NCBI RefSeq assembly: GCF_023159225.1
Contig: NC_063170.1
Span: forward strand, 59,030,208-59,094,207
Origin: Perognathus longimembris pacificus
Taxonomy: Eukaryota > Chordata > Mammalia > Rodentia > Heteromyidae
Direction: 5' to 3'
DNA: 64,000 bases
Part shown: one piece after another, positions 11,949 to 24,159 of the stretch
How positions within the stretch are numbered: position 1 is the first letter of the stretch
How the letters are laid out: each line of letters opens with the position of its first letter
Made by a program: the position numbers and the translations under genes
Notes under the pieces: generated by a model
Databases searched by the model: none
Told to the model about the DNA's origin: nothing
The model's input: only the letters and a program-made list of their open reading frames with translations

Positions 11949-14807
11949 TACCTTTACATTTCTTAGCACTAATTATGACCCATTCTTTGTGGGATATAGC
12001 TTATGTAAGGAGCAAGTCAGAGGAGATCTTATAGGAGAACGGAGTTGACAGCTATCTTGAGAGTCTTCTCTAAACCACTTCCTGTGAGGAGTGGGTTCTG
12101 GGTATGACCAGGTCACAGCAATGGTCGGGATCCAGCTCTGAAACATCACGGCCAATTTCCCAGAACACAGACAAGCCACAGTTGCAGGCTGCAGACAAGT
12201 GGAACCGCCAGCCATGTGCAGAGGTTTTGGAAACACAAAGAGGTCAGCGTATGGCAGGAGAGGTTACCAATATCTTGCCGGGTTGTGCTAGGCTGTGGCA
12301 GGGGAAGCTAGGTTCACAATAAGCATAACTTCTTGGATAAAGTCCTTCGCCTCCAGGCTCAAGGCATCCTGTCACTTCTGCCCCTAAGAACACTCCTTGT
12401 AATCAGCCTGGGCTCAAAGTTAGTGGAAAAGGAAAAGGAGTTCCATAGCTTCGCTAAGTGGCGATGTGGTAAAGTGGAAAGGAAACTTCCTCAGAAAGCC
12501 AGAGCGTGGTTTGACATCAGGACCCACCAGGAACCTGGCTAGAATGTGCAAGATACCAGATTCTTCCTTGGTAAAAGGACAGCATTCCATTATATGCAGC
12601 AGTCGCCAAACAAGTTGTTAAAATACTGCAATGCAGGTGCCCTGGCTGGGACATAGCCATTGGCCGAGGCCTCTCGAGGACCCTGACCTCCACCTTGAAC
12701 TTCACAAGATCTCCCACAACACTAAAGACTCCCTCCTGGGAGACAGCTAGTGGTCAGCCAGATGGCTACTGTCTTTGACTATGACCTGTTGGCTACTTGG
12801 CCACGATCGCTGATACTTTATGAGGCCCACTTTCAAGGGTAAGGTGGAAGAAAAAGGAGAGCTAGCTTCTATCTAAGACCCAGTTGGGCCCAACAAGAGG
12901 CAGAGGGGCTGGGGCAAGCCAGAGAGCGGGGACCCACCAGAAAGACCTGCCTGCCCGCTAAGTTCCATCTCACTTGTGGGTCACCCACATGTGGACCTAC
13001 AGTAACAAGGAGAGTCAATGGGGGCTTCTTAGGGAAAGTTATTAGGGCCCAATTTGTTTCCAAAAGCTGGAAACAAATAAAACATCGCAAAGCAACTCTC
13101 AAAATGAAATCCTGAAGTGCTGAGGGAAATTACCAACACATGTAATCAAATTATATTTACCATGGAAATTCTAACAGCTCATACTTTCTACTCCACTTTT
13201 ACAACCTTTTAGGAAAGAATATTCTCTCTCTCTCTCTCGTTCTACATTTCCATGGTAGCACAGGGGGCATGATATGTCCTGAAAATGCACAGAAAGGAGG
13301 AAAAAAGAAAATGCCCATTATTGCTATTTCTTTTAACTCTCTGCATCTTCTTTACCACTATTACTCAAAGTTACCCACACCAGCTGCCGGCAGCCACAAT
13401 AATATGCCATCACTTGATTGGAAGTGGGGGGGGGCCCAGGGGGCACATGGCATAAATAAATACCTACCCCTAACTGCATGTGAAATAGGAATTTGAGAAA
13501 GAAAAAAATAATAAAGGAGCTCCAAAGACAAAGATGTTTCTATACAGGAATGTGAAGTAAGAATTTAAGTAAATGACCCCACTTGGGGTAGCAGGGTTGA
13601 AGTGGCAATATAAACTATACTTAATAGCAACAAAAAATGTTTTCCTTTCGAGAAAGCAATTTGGGTTTTAAAGTTCCTCCCTTGCATGAGACTTGATACA
13701 GTAAGGCTGAATTCCTTCATTTCCTAACACACAGATGCCAGGCTCAAAAATTCTACTTGGGGAGAATTTTTTTAAATGCCTTAATTGATCTTCCCCTAAT
13801 AAAATACTCGAATAATAAATTATTTTGGTACCCCTCCCCTGCAATTTCTATTTTCTTAAGGACTTGAGTATAACATGTCCCAAAGAACATATGTTCCCAA
13901 GGAAGAAAAAAAAGAAAGAAACCCAGGCTCTAGAACTAATACACAATGAAAAATAAATTTAAAGCAGCCTTCTGGTCTGACATAAGAATATAAAAATGAT
14001 ATGAGCAAGAACAGCTTAGTTTACATACTTTTCAGTCACAGCTGCTGCTCCGAAACCACAATACCTTTAAAATGACATTTTAAGGAAACAGATATGGTGT
14101 GGCGTTAGCTCAAGCAAGATGTAGCTAACACTGAATTAAAGGGGCTTTTCTTTTTACACAAGTACGTTACGTAACCCTGAATACTGGCAAACAATTAAGG
14201 CTAAAAGAAGTGATTTGTTTTTAAAAGAATATAGTGGCAAACACAATTGAATTACAAGCATCTACCAATGTAGCAAGAATTCTTTTTTTTCCTCTTTGTT
14301 TTTTCATTTAAAAATCACTAGACTCAGACACCAAAACAGAATTTGGGGATGAGAAAGCATAAACCCACTTTTATTTGTTACTATTTCATTGAGCACTAAA
14401 GATTTCTTGTCAAAAATCTCTGAATCTCCAATGACAGGCACACAAGTCTCGCTCTCCTCAGCAAGTAGAAGCAGGCGATTCTCTGAATGCAAGAAAATAG
14501 CATACAATTAAATCAGACGATTCAATTAATAAATTACTTCGCTGGACCTTGCAGGCCAAGTCCTATTTAATTACATAATTTAAAAAATATTTGCACATTG
14601 CAATCACCAAAATTGGCTTTGAGGTTTCATAATACACACTTAACACTTGAGTTAGAGAACAAATTTATTTAATAAATGCAAGTCTAAGTGCTAGAAGGCC
14701 ACGGCACTCATACTGCAAAATCACTTAGCACATCCTCAGCAAAAGCAAATAAACTTTTCCAGTATTTAGATGTACGCTGCTGTTGAATGTCAGAAGAAGT
14801 TGGCCTG

Positions 14808-14808
<1 letters not shown>
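11949..14808. other. Long repeat-poor stretch
   Basis: About 2.9 kb without a recognised transposon. It contains a (TC)8 run at 13223-13238 and a G9 run at 13426-13434. The part 13100-14760 is AT-rich with many ATTA/TAAT cores and could hold conserved non-coding sequence. No gene is seen. Confidence 0.45.

Positions 14809-14863
<55 letters not shown>
14809..14863. repeat. (TG)n microsatellite, about 27 units
   Basis: Uninterrupted GT array with no adjoining SINE. Confidence 0.97.
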
Positions 14864-14864
<1 letters not shown>

Positions 14865-16392
14865 TCATATGTTGCTTGTAAATCTGACCATTTTCGGAGG
14901 TGATTAGAAAAGAGCTAATGGAAAATGTTTCCAGTGAAAGATAACGGGCAGATAAAATAAAGGGACGATGTCAAGGACCCCACAGTAAAACCCCCTTTTG
15001 GACAAAGAGTAGTATTAGCTCCCCATTTTTCACATCTTGAAAGACCAAAATACACCATAAATTAGCATGCTTACAGAGGTTAAAGATTCGTTCCATTAGT
15101 GAAACTCGCAAGCCGAGGGGTGAGAGGGGGGGCATTCAGAGGGAGGATAGGATTACAGGGGAACCAAAGGCCAGTGGACACATTTCAAAATGACTGTGAC
15201 CCCTGGGGTTACACTGGGGGGCCATGGTGCTGCCAGTGAGTGAACTTTCTAGAAAACCACTTGGCACTACACTTGTTTTCCTTTCACATTTTGATAGCAA
15301 GCTTTACCACACATGTACACTTTCATGCAACTGCTGGGTGCTTTGTACCTGCCAGGCCCCAGAACTTTCTGAGCTGCTCAGGGGTTGACTTCCCACTAGC
15401 AACCCCCAGACCACATGACGGGGGTTTTGTACTTGTCGTCTGTGGGTCTTCTAAAAGATGCCTGCCAGGTACAATCTGCTCTCCTTCACTTTCCCTGCTT
15501 CTAGAAGTTTCTATGCTTACGCTTTCTCGCCCCCCCACATAAAAAGTTTCTAATTTGCTAGTTAAAAATGCTGCTAATAGTCTAAAATTTAAGACTATTT
15601 CATACTGTATGAGTAAAGGATTGCGGTGTTATTTTGTGACCCCTGTTTAGTTAAGACCCAAAGTAATTGTCTCAAGTCTACATCACCTTCTCTCCCTCTT
15701 CTTTTGCAGAAGTTTCTGGAAGGAGTTCTCTACATACTCTGTCTCCACTTACTCACCATCTAACCGCTCTTCAGCCCCCACCATGCCACTGAATCCTGCT
15801 ACCAAGGTTACCAGTCTCCAGGCATTTCTGTTGTGGTTAGTGGCCCCATGTGATAGGGTTGACCCTCCTTCTTCTGCAGGAGTGTTCACGGCCGTGTTCT
15901 CCTGGGAAGGCACCATCTTCTTCGGCACAGCCTCTTTCTTCCAGGCAAGGCTCTGCAGGTGGCTGAGTGTAGTGGGTACAGGTGGAATGGAACCTGCTCT
16001 TACCAGTCATGTGCCCGATGTGCTGAGCATGGCTGCATTCTTGGAGACCATGACCCAATCAGAGGAGGTGGCTGGCTTTCCTGCCTGGATCCTTGCTGGC
16101 TTCATGATGTCCGGGACACTGTGGTCATTGTTATCTACCACCTCCCTCCTACCCTCAGCAGCATGGGGGTTCAGGGCATCGGGAAACTGCTCCAGACCTG
16201 AACCACTTTCCTCCAGTCCACCTGAGGCTTGCTGAACACACCTAGGGCCTCCCAGGGACGCTTTCTGGTGGCTCTTTCCTGTCTTTGAAGCTCCTTTCCT
16301 TAAACTCACCCATCTGGAAGAAAACTAACTTTGAAAAGTACTAATTTCTGAAATCCATGAAATTCTAAAACCTCCTCCCACGGCATAGACTA
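14864..16392. other. Unique DNA with a both-strand open segment
   Basis: No transposon recognised. Between about 15780 and 16320 the sequence is GC-richer and open on the plus strand for 150 codons (15783-16235). On the minus strand it is open for 100 and 73 codons. The minus-strand peptides look protein-like in composition and would need a frameshift to join, which could mean a decayed processed pseudogene. I recognise no family and see no poly(A) tail or target-site duplication. Confidence 0.3.
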
Positions 16393-16395
16393 TAT

Positions 16396-16596
16396 TATTT
16401 TTTATTTTTTGCCAGTCCTGGGGCTTGGACTCCAGGCCTGAGCACTGTCCTTGGCTCTTTGTTCAAGGCCAGCACTCTACCACTTGAGCCACAGTGCCAC
16501 TTCTGGCTTTTTCTACATATATGGTGCTGAGGAATTGAACCCAGGACTTCATGTATCCGAGGCAAGCACTCTACAACTAGGCCATTTTCCCAGCTC
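16396..16596 (-). mobile_element. IDL-Geo SINE, minus strand, with target-site duplication
   Basis: On the minus strand an ID-like left monomer is followed by the CACATATATG-like linker. The Geo monomer comes next, with GTGGCTCAAGTGGTAGAGTG and a terminal CCAGGACTGGC. A poly(A) tail follows, seen as T-rich sequence at 16396-16410. TATTATTTTTT occurs at 16393-16403 and again at 16598-16608, a probable but low-complexity target-site duplication. Confidence 0.93.
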
Positions 16597-18374
16597 TTAT
16601 TATTTTTTTTGACGTTAGGAATCATTTCAATTTTGATGTGGAAGGTGAATGTCATGTGCCTTTAAGATGCCCTCGCCATCTTGATCTAAACATTTCTGAG
16701 TTCTCCAAGGTTAGAAGAGTACAGAAGAGATGTACATAGGAATAAGATGGCCCGCGGTACCTTGGGCCACCCCCTGTCTTGGTAGAAGCTGACTCCAATT
16801 CCTCCTTCTGTACACACTCCCCCATTACAATCTGCCGTTTGCACACACCTAGACTATCATCAGTATTCTGTGCACCCTCCTCACCTAGAAATGTCTCCCT
16901 ATCTCTATCAGACCATCATACCTGCCCTTCCTCCAGCAAGCCTTCCAGAAGCTGTCTTTGGGCAAACACTTCATTGAATAAAGTGTTTAGATACGGTGCA
17001 CTTGTCCTGCATGAAATGATGCTATTTCCTTACAACGGCCTACTTTATCAGCAGTTTCTCTCACTAACCTGCTTTATGCTCATTCTATAAAAGCTACTTG
17101 CCAAATCTTGAATATTGAATCCAGCCGAGTAAGCCTAGTAAATAAACTTACTAACAATGTTTTCTTTCTTTGGTTCCTTCATAAAATCACCTATTCTTCT
17201 TCTCTGTACCTGTGCTTACAATGGCTGAGCAACGCGCAGCCAAGCAGATCGTGTCTGCATAGTATATGTTCACACTTCTGAGGAGAGAAGAAATGCATCA
17301 CGGATACACATGATATGTGAGTGACTAAGACAGAACTTGAACAGCGAAGGGGAAAAAAAAACACCCTAACCCTTTCTCTGAAGTAAAATTACCTTATTGT
17401 TCATAATACAGAGCACAGGAAATAGAATGAGCGAGGAAGCTATAAGAATTTAATCTAATCGACTTTTTATAAATAAGAATTGAGATTCACTATGCACCAA
17501 AAATGTAATTACCCACCCCTTACTATTGGTGCCCTAATTTAGACACTGTATACCAAGAAAAAAAAAAAAAAAGCTTTCAGGCTATAAAGACAACTTTGCA
17601 TTAAGGTCTCCGATGAGCTGTAGTAATGCCATTCCCTCGCCTGAGCTGTGGTCTGCTTAACTTCAGGTTTAATAATATCACCACACATCCCACCTCCAAT
17701 ATCTCAAACTTGATGGACAGTCTGTACAGTGGTGGGGAAGAAAAAGCTAGCTGCCACGGCTCAAACCACTAACGGCTCATCTTTGGCACATTTGGCAGTG
17801 ACATTCAAACAAACAAATGCCGGTATCAGCCAATCGCCTCCCCAGGCTCAAGAAACGGCATCTGTGGAGCTACCAAAAGGGTTAAAAAAAAAAAAAAAGC
17901 GCCAATCTCAAGCATTGTGAAATAACCTAATGGGCTATACACGAGGTATAAAATCACAGAACATTCTCTCTAGAGTTCATATCTTCAGAGACCCAGAAAT
18001 AAATGTCAGGAAAGAAAAAATTGTGTTGGACTTATAAAGGTAACCGGCAGGTGCACTCGGGTCTTATTTCTCATGATTATGACTTGGCTGAGTCACGTTC
18101 CCTGCTGTGTTCTGTGATTTGTTTTTCCCTTCTCTTAAATGGGGTAACAGGACCAATGTGTGGATCTAACATGATAATATATTTCACACTCAAAGGTAGG
18201 ATTTTTATTTGTATAGTGGTATGGAAGTATATAAACCAGAGATGTTTTTATATGACTCCTTTTTTAATCATTTGTTCACTTAGCATTCATCCAGACTTTT
18301 AGTGTCTGTATTGCATAGGAAACATCCCTTGGTCCTAGCACTCAAGAAGCTCAAAGTCAAGACCTGAGCTGCTT
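16597..18374. other. Unique non-coding DNA
   Basis: No transposon recognised. Two A-runs (near 17560 and 17884) are not preceded by an identifiable element. Open frames reach about 100 codons without motif. Confidence 0.55.
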
Positions 18375-18520
18375 CCAGTAGCCACTAGCCACATGTGACT
18401 ATGTACATTTAAATTATTAAAAACGGAATCAAACTAAAAACCCATTTCCTCTGTTGCTCTGTTCACACTGCCAGTGCTCAAGAGCCTTATGTGGCTAGGA
18501 GCTAGCTTCCTGGACAGCGT
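18375..18520. mobile_element. Old hAT-type non-autonomous DNA transposon fragment
   Basis: Contains the inverted words TAGCCACTAGCCACATGTG near its start and ATGTGGCTAGGAGCTAGC followed by GGACAGC near its end. This pattern is typical of mammalian MER hAT elements. The ends are eroded and I do not assign a subfamily. Confidence 0.65.
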
Positions 18521-18627
18521 ACTTATGGCACATTTTCATCACTGAAGTAGGTTTTGTGGGCCAGTTGTGTGTGTGTGAGATTGTGGATACAGTTAGTAGA
18601 CATGTTCCATGTACCATGATGATTCCT

Positions 18628-18812
18628 CTTTTTTTTTCCCCCCAGTCCTTGGGCTTGAACTCAGGGCCTGGCAACTGTCCCTGGCTAGCACTCTACCACT
18701 TGAGCCACAGCGCCACTTCTGGCTTTTCCTGTGTATGTGGTGCTGAGGAATCAAACCCAGGGCTTCATGCATGCGAGGCAAGCACTCTACCGCTAAGCCA
18801 CATTCCCAGCCC
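18628..18812 (-). mobile_element. IDL-Geo SINE, minus strand, with target-site duplication
   Basis: ID-like and Geo monomers in the usual order with a T-rich (inverted poly(A)) end at 18628-18637. CCATGATGATTCCT at 18614-18627 is matched with one difference by CCATGATGACTCCT at 18813-18826. This 14-base duplication fits L1-driven insertion. Confidence 0.95.
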
Positions 18813-19764
18813 CCATGATGACTCCTAAGCCAGCTTGCAGAAAAGATGCTGTGATGGAAGTAACAGCCATGAGGGACATCTAGGTTTTGTTCTTCTCAAG
18901 TGGAAGAGGAGAGAGTAGAGTGGACAGGTGCAAAGGAATGCAATCCTCAGGGGATTATGAACCCTAGGCAATGGTGACTCTCCTGGATGGCTTGTGTGTA
19001 AGTGTGAGGAGGAACCATGGCCAGCGACAACCCTGGGGAAGTGGTTAGGAACTAACTCTGAAGGCCTCCAAGCCAAACTAGAGCCTGGACTTAATTCAGA
19101 AAACAGGGACATGGAAGTAGTGGGGTGGTCTTAATAGAGAACAAACCATGCTGACAAACTAGAAGGCTGGCTGTCAGTTCTAGAGATACACATGAGATCT
19201 CCTCCAGGAAGTTTCTCAAATTGCTGATGCCAGAGTCCTTGCCCCAGCTGAATTAAATCCATTTCTGGGCATGGGGCCCAAACCTCAGTAAGTTTTAAAA
19301 TCCCAAAGTGACTAGTGTGCAGTCATGATTGAAAAGCAATAGAAACAGCAAATATCTAGTATTGAGATTAAGCTAGAAGGAAACAAAGAAGTGTCTACTG
19401 AAATGGTCCTATCATCAGAGGATGAAGTCTTCCCCTACACAGAAACAGAGATGATAAAGGTGAAAGACTGTGATAGATGTCTTTAAGATGGAATTTAATA
19501 TGGATCTGACCATCAAAAATGTAAGCAACAAGAAAACAAAAAGGAGAATACAATACGATAGCTTCTGTGCTGTGGCAATCCTAAGATAAATAGACTGGGA
19601 AAATGAACAACAGCTTCAGTTTCAGCTCTACAGCCCACTACGTATTTCACGCATGTTCTGGAAAGGCGCAAGAGGCTGGAGAAAGCCCAGGTGAGGAGCT
19701 CTTCTCTGAAAGTTTTGAACCTGAAGTATCTCACATTTTATGCTCCAATTTTCTTCATTTTCTT
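18813..19764. other. Unique non-coding DNA
   Basis: No repeat family or gene recognised. The sequence is of mixed composition with no long open frame. Confidence 0.55.
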
Positions 19765-20028
19765 CTTCTTTACTTCTTGTTCATCTTGGGGCTTGAATTC
19801 AGGGCCTGGACACTGTCCCTGAGCTTTTCCACTCAAGGCTAGAGCCCCACCACTTTGAGCCACAGCTTCACTTCCGGATTTCTGGTGGCTAACTGGAGAC
19901 TTGTTTTCTGGAGGGTAATTGGAGTGTCTCATGGACTTTCCTGCCCAGCCTGGCATCGAAACATGATCCTCAGATCTCAGCCTCTTGAGTAGCCAGGATT
20001 ACAGGCATGGGCAAATGGTGCTCAGCTC
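19765..20028 (-). mobile_element. 7SL/B1-Geo composite SINE, minus strand
   Basis: Full-length copy with an extra partial copy of the linker: GGTGGCTAACTGGAGAC is followed after about 15 bases by GGTAATTGGAGTG. This makes it about 25 bases longer than its relatives. The Geo monomer and the 7SL head (GTAGCCAGGATTACAGGC) are both clear. Confidence 0.9.
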
Positions 20029-20263
20029 AACTTTCTTTTATGTTTGTTTGTTTTTTTAATTTTGGAATACAATCATAAGATGTACAAGCAACAAACTCTA
20101 AAAAATGGATTTGTGTTTCCAATACACTTTTATACATAACTTGAAAATGAATTTGTACCATATTTTTAGTGTATTTGCAGTGGCTATGATCTACCATGTG
20201 AAATGCAATGTAGATTCTTCCATTTGTGACCTTACATTGAGACCCACAAAGATTTTGGATTTT

Positions 20264-20504
20264 TTTCCCCTATTCCTGGAGCTTGAACTCAGGGCTCAAG
20301 GCGCTGTCCCTGAGCCTCTCTGTGCAAGTCTGGCGAACTCTACCAACCTCAGCCACAGCTCCACTTCTGGCTTTTTTTCAGTAGTTCATTAGAGATAAAA
20401 GTTTCATGGACGTTCCTGCCTGGGTTGGCTTCGAACCATGATCCTCAGATCTCAGCCTTCCTGAGTAGCTAGGATTACAGGTGTGAGCCACCAATGCCTG
20501 GCTT
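20264..20504 (-). mobile_element. 7SL/B1-Geo SINE with 15-base target-site duplication
   Basis: The duplication AAGATTTTGGATTTT is perfect at 20249-20263 and 20505-20519, which fixes both ends. The body is a 7SL head plus Geo half, with some divergence in the Geo A-box region (GCGAACTCTACCAACCTCAG). Confidence 0.96.
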
Positions 20505-20707
20505 AAGATTTTGGATTTTGAAGTATTTTGGTCTTCACTTTTTCAGATGACAGATGTTTGACCTAGTCTCCTAGAGAACTCAGAACCTAGAACTGCTTAT
20601 GGAATTGTTTCTTTACAAAGTAAACAGTTTGTCTTTACACTTCCACCTATGGGAATGAGAGCAAAGAAAAGCACATGGCAAGTTCCAAGGCCTCCCCTGG
20701 AGGCCTT

Positions 20708-20827
20708 GCATGAATGGCCTGTCTAGAACAGGAGGCTGCATGAATGGCCTGTCTAGAACAGGAGGCTGCGTGAATGGCCTGTCTAGAACAGGAAGCTACA
20801 TGAATGGCCTGTCTAGAACAGGAGGCT
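20708..20827. repeat. Minisatellite, four 30-base units
   Basis: Exactly four units beginning at 20708, 20738, 20768 and 20798, with the core GAATGGCCTGTCTAGAACAG. Only a few single-base differences separate the units. Each unit holds a hyphenated palindrome CCTGT-CTAGA-ACAGG. Because 30 is a multiple of 3, the minus strand reads as a repeating decapeptide, but there is no evidence that it is translated. Confidence 0.97.
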
Positions 20828-22914
20828 ACCAAGCGGTCCTTCCAACTTGAGCATTCTGGAATATCCTCTGAAGAGCAGAAATTTTCATACGATCTAGGGT
20901 GACTTCCAACACGTTCCTATTTATTACATTATAGAAAAGTACATTTGTTTATGTGCCAGAATTTCTATATATGCCTGAGATACTACACATACACTTCAGG
21001 AATTATATGCAGATTTTAACTCCTATACAATATATTATTTCCTTTTTGTCATTGAGCAGATACACTCAGCAAATTTATTTCTCTGAATACCAGTGCTATT
21101 TTGGTTTACTTTTGCCATGTTAAAGTAAGAGGCAGCTAACTCCAATGTGTGTGGGGCAGATGGTCACAGTAATGAGCAAAGTAGCTCAAGAGAGAAGACA
21201 CGGCTCATCCAAAGCCAGCTAGCACTCAGGTCCAGAATCCACCTTCCTTTGGGAAATGTGGGCACAGTGCTGCCCCCAATTCTTTCACAAAGGCAATACC
21301 CAGTTGCCTTTGGGAAATAGCTTCATATTCAAATACTGGCAACTGATTCAAATTACCTTCAAGTGTTATTGCTGAACAATACACAAAAGGTCCAAAGCTG
21401 GGTCCTACGGCACATATCCTTCTGAAGTGGTTAAACCTTAATAGCACAAAGGAAGAGAGATGTCCTTCTCTTCCAAGCGGATGACAGTGACCACGGGCTT
21501 CAGCTCAACCAGCATAGTTGTTACAGCTGTCTGTGGACTGAGCACCTATACAGAAGGCTCCTACCAATAGCTTCGGTTTGGGTGAAACATCTGTGGTGCT
21601 CATGTGGAGAGGAGAATACCTGCAGAATTCTTTGTGTATCAAATACCAGGAGTTCTTTCCCACCGACGGAGTGATAAAGATGCAATGGTTTATACTGTGC
21701 CGATGGCAGCCACGTTATCTCTCCCTCGCTGCTTTCAAGATAACAAAGCAGTTTATTTCATATTAATATCACTCCTCCTTTCAAAGAGGGAAAGAAACCT
21801 TTCAGTACATCATTTTCTTACGGAAAGTACTAAACAATCTGGCACATATTAGCAGGAAGATGCAAGCCTGCCAGCGCTAGGCCACTGCCCTCGTCTTCAA
21901 AGGGTAATGAAATGTGATCTTCTGTTGCCAGATCATCCCGGATGAGGGCTACCGCAAAGCACAGGTCCAGCTAACAGGAGAAAGTCTCCATTCAGAGGAG
22001 CATTCCTGCACAACACATCACCCCGGAGACACCATGGGTTAAAAAAGACAAAAAGAAACCAAGCACAAGAGGGGTCCAGATTAAAACTATCGGTGCAATA
22101 ATAATTACAGATGGTGATGTCTCAATAAACCCACATACACTAGAAGTATCCTACGGTGAAAATGTACCCACTACACCTAATCTCACACCACTGCCCCCGT
22201 AATTGGGGTTGGGGCTACGACTCACTGCAGCTGATCATCCTGGACAGAGAGAGGTTCAGACTTCATGGCGCTCCTCTGGAAAAAGGTCAAAAGGCAAGAC
22301 GCAGAGCGTCTGGTTTCTCCCAAGTGTGGATCACGTTGGGATTATCGTGATGCCAAAGGATGCTAAGTTGATCATTGTAATTGAGGACCACTTGAGTAAG
22401 AAAGTTTCTAGTGATGCCAAGAGAATCTTCTGGTGACCACTGGGATGTGATGCCAATTCAGTGGGAACAGGAAGGCCATGCCAAAGGCACCCTTGCTCTC
22501 ACAAAACCTGCCATGGGGTTCCAAGATGGAAGCTGAGCTGTGTTCTCAGTGAACAGACAGGAGGGGAGAAGGAAAGAGTTCGCAGCTAAGTATTTCAGCA
22601 CAGTTCTTGAAGCCATCCAGGGGAGAAAGCCATAAGAGCTTCATCCTCTAAAACATCTGCCACGAGAAAGGCTTTCCTGTCAGGTTCTCTGGTTGGATTG
22701 AGTCAAGTGAGAAAATTTGTTTTAAGGCAAATCTTTTAATTCCATGGGAAGAGAAGACTCAATGGGCATAAGAAGGTAGGAGAAATGGGGGCGTAACGGA
22801 CCAGCAGGGAGGGTAAAGATGAAGTTTAATTCTGCAGAGCCCTAGAGGAAGGGGAGAAAATAGCAAGTCAACTGAACTGCAGTGGAAGGAACAGGAGGAC
22901 AGGGGAAAATGGTG
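20828..22914. other. Unique non-coding DNA
   Basis: About 2.1 kb with no recognised transposon. Open frames of 60 to 80 codons around 21578-22436 have no family motif; I considered ribosomal-protein pseudogenes and found no match by eye. Confidence 0.5.
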
Positions 22915-23045
22915 CTCAATGTGTATCAGGCACCATTTTACACTGCTGATATCCCACTTAAGAGATAAGGGCCAACAGGGGAACTGGTCCTAACGAGACA
23001 GCTTGTAAATGGCAACACTTAGAGGTCAATTCAGTCTGAATTCTA
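22915..23045 (-). mobile_element. MIR SINE fragment, minus strand
   Basis: Complementary MIR landmarks: TATCAGGCACCATTTTACACTG, then a TAAGAGATAAGGG-like core and GCTTGTAAATGGCA. Highly diverged. Confidence 0.6.
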
Positions 23046-24159
23046 CCTACAAACCTGTTCACCATCATGTAATGCCCCATCCAATTTGGGCACATAGGAC
23101 AATACTGAATAAACACAGTAAACCCGGGAGAGAAGAAAGATACTGAATGCTCTGGAACTGCTTGTGTGCGGAAGCAATTGAAGCAGACTCTGATGAATTA
23201 ATGAGGGCCATGGTTGAGCAGGAAAATATGATAGCATGTTTGTCACTCCAAAGTGGGGAGTGAGTTCTGACTCCAGTCCTGAAATTGACTTGTGGGAACC
23301 TTGACGAGCAGGCTTACCTGCAATCCTTCTCAGCTAAGTCAGCTGCAACAGAATTGGATGTGTTCAAACATGTACCCACAAATCAGGAAAGCTGACTGCC
23401 AATCAATTCCCCACCAAAGTTATAACCAGAGCAAAAGAGCTGCTGGAAACAGTAGCTCACTTCCATCATGCACGTGCTGACAAAATATACGTGAACCTCG
23501 AAGTTCCCCTGACCGCATCTTCAATCTTGTGCTAATTAGCTAGTCCCAAATGAGGCATGCATATAGGTCTATAACTTTATTACTGAGGCTCTGCACCTAT
23601 GAGAATCAGAAATATCCTCCCAGATTATTGTACAATGTTTTCATTCACAACGGTTGGTCATGCCAGCCCCTCGAAGACTGCATGCCACAACCAGATTGGG
23701 TCACTCACTAACATTACAGACACATGAACTCCATTGGGGAAATAACTAGTATTCAAGACACATGAGAAGCTGAGACGCTGAGGGCTGACACCCCCACTTT
23801 CAGTCAGAAGAATGGAGGTGGCCAGGCCCCAAGTTTAAGCCCCAGAACCAGCAGCATACATACATACACACAGAAAATTACTCTCACATAAATAGGAATG
23901 AGAGAAAAAAATTGAGGTTAGATGCTACAGATTATAAGAAAAAAATACAGCAACACTCACCAGAAAATGAAGTCATACACCAGAAAGACATGTCATCCCA
24001 TGAATGTATCCTATCTCAAATGAGCTGAGATAATAAGAATAGGATATAAAAATCTGAAAGAATAACAATTCAGAATCAGACTAACTCAGAAGTGAGAAAA
24101 ACTGAAAAAAAATTTCAGAAGTGAAGAACACATCAGAAGGGCAGAGAACAGACATAAGA
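23046..24159. other. Mostly unique DNA
   Basis: A degenerate SINE remnant may lie at 23763-23863, where GGCCCCAAGTTTAAGCCCCAG resembles the end of the Geo monomer. The rest, increasingly A-rich, may be L1-derived leading into the next feature. No gene is seen. Confidence 0.45.

Noticed and set aside
20708..20827. CRISPR-like array
   Set aside because: The units are contiguous with no variable spacers, and the window is mammalian.
20647..20832. Repeated decapeptide frame on the minus strand
   Set aside because: It follows automatically from a 30-base minisatellite; nothing indicates translation.
22156..22436. Possible ribosomal-protein pseudogene
   Set aside because: A few words looked familiar, but no ribosomal protein I know aligns across the frame.
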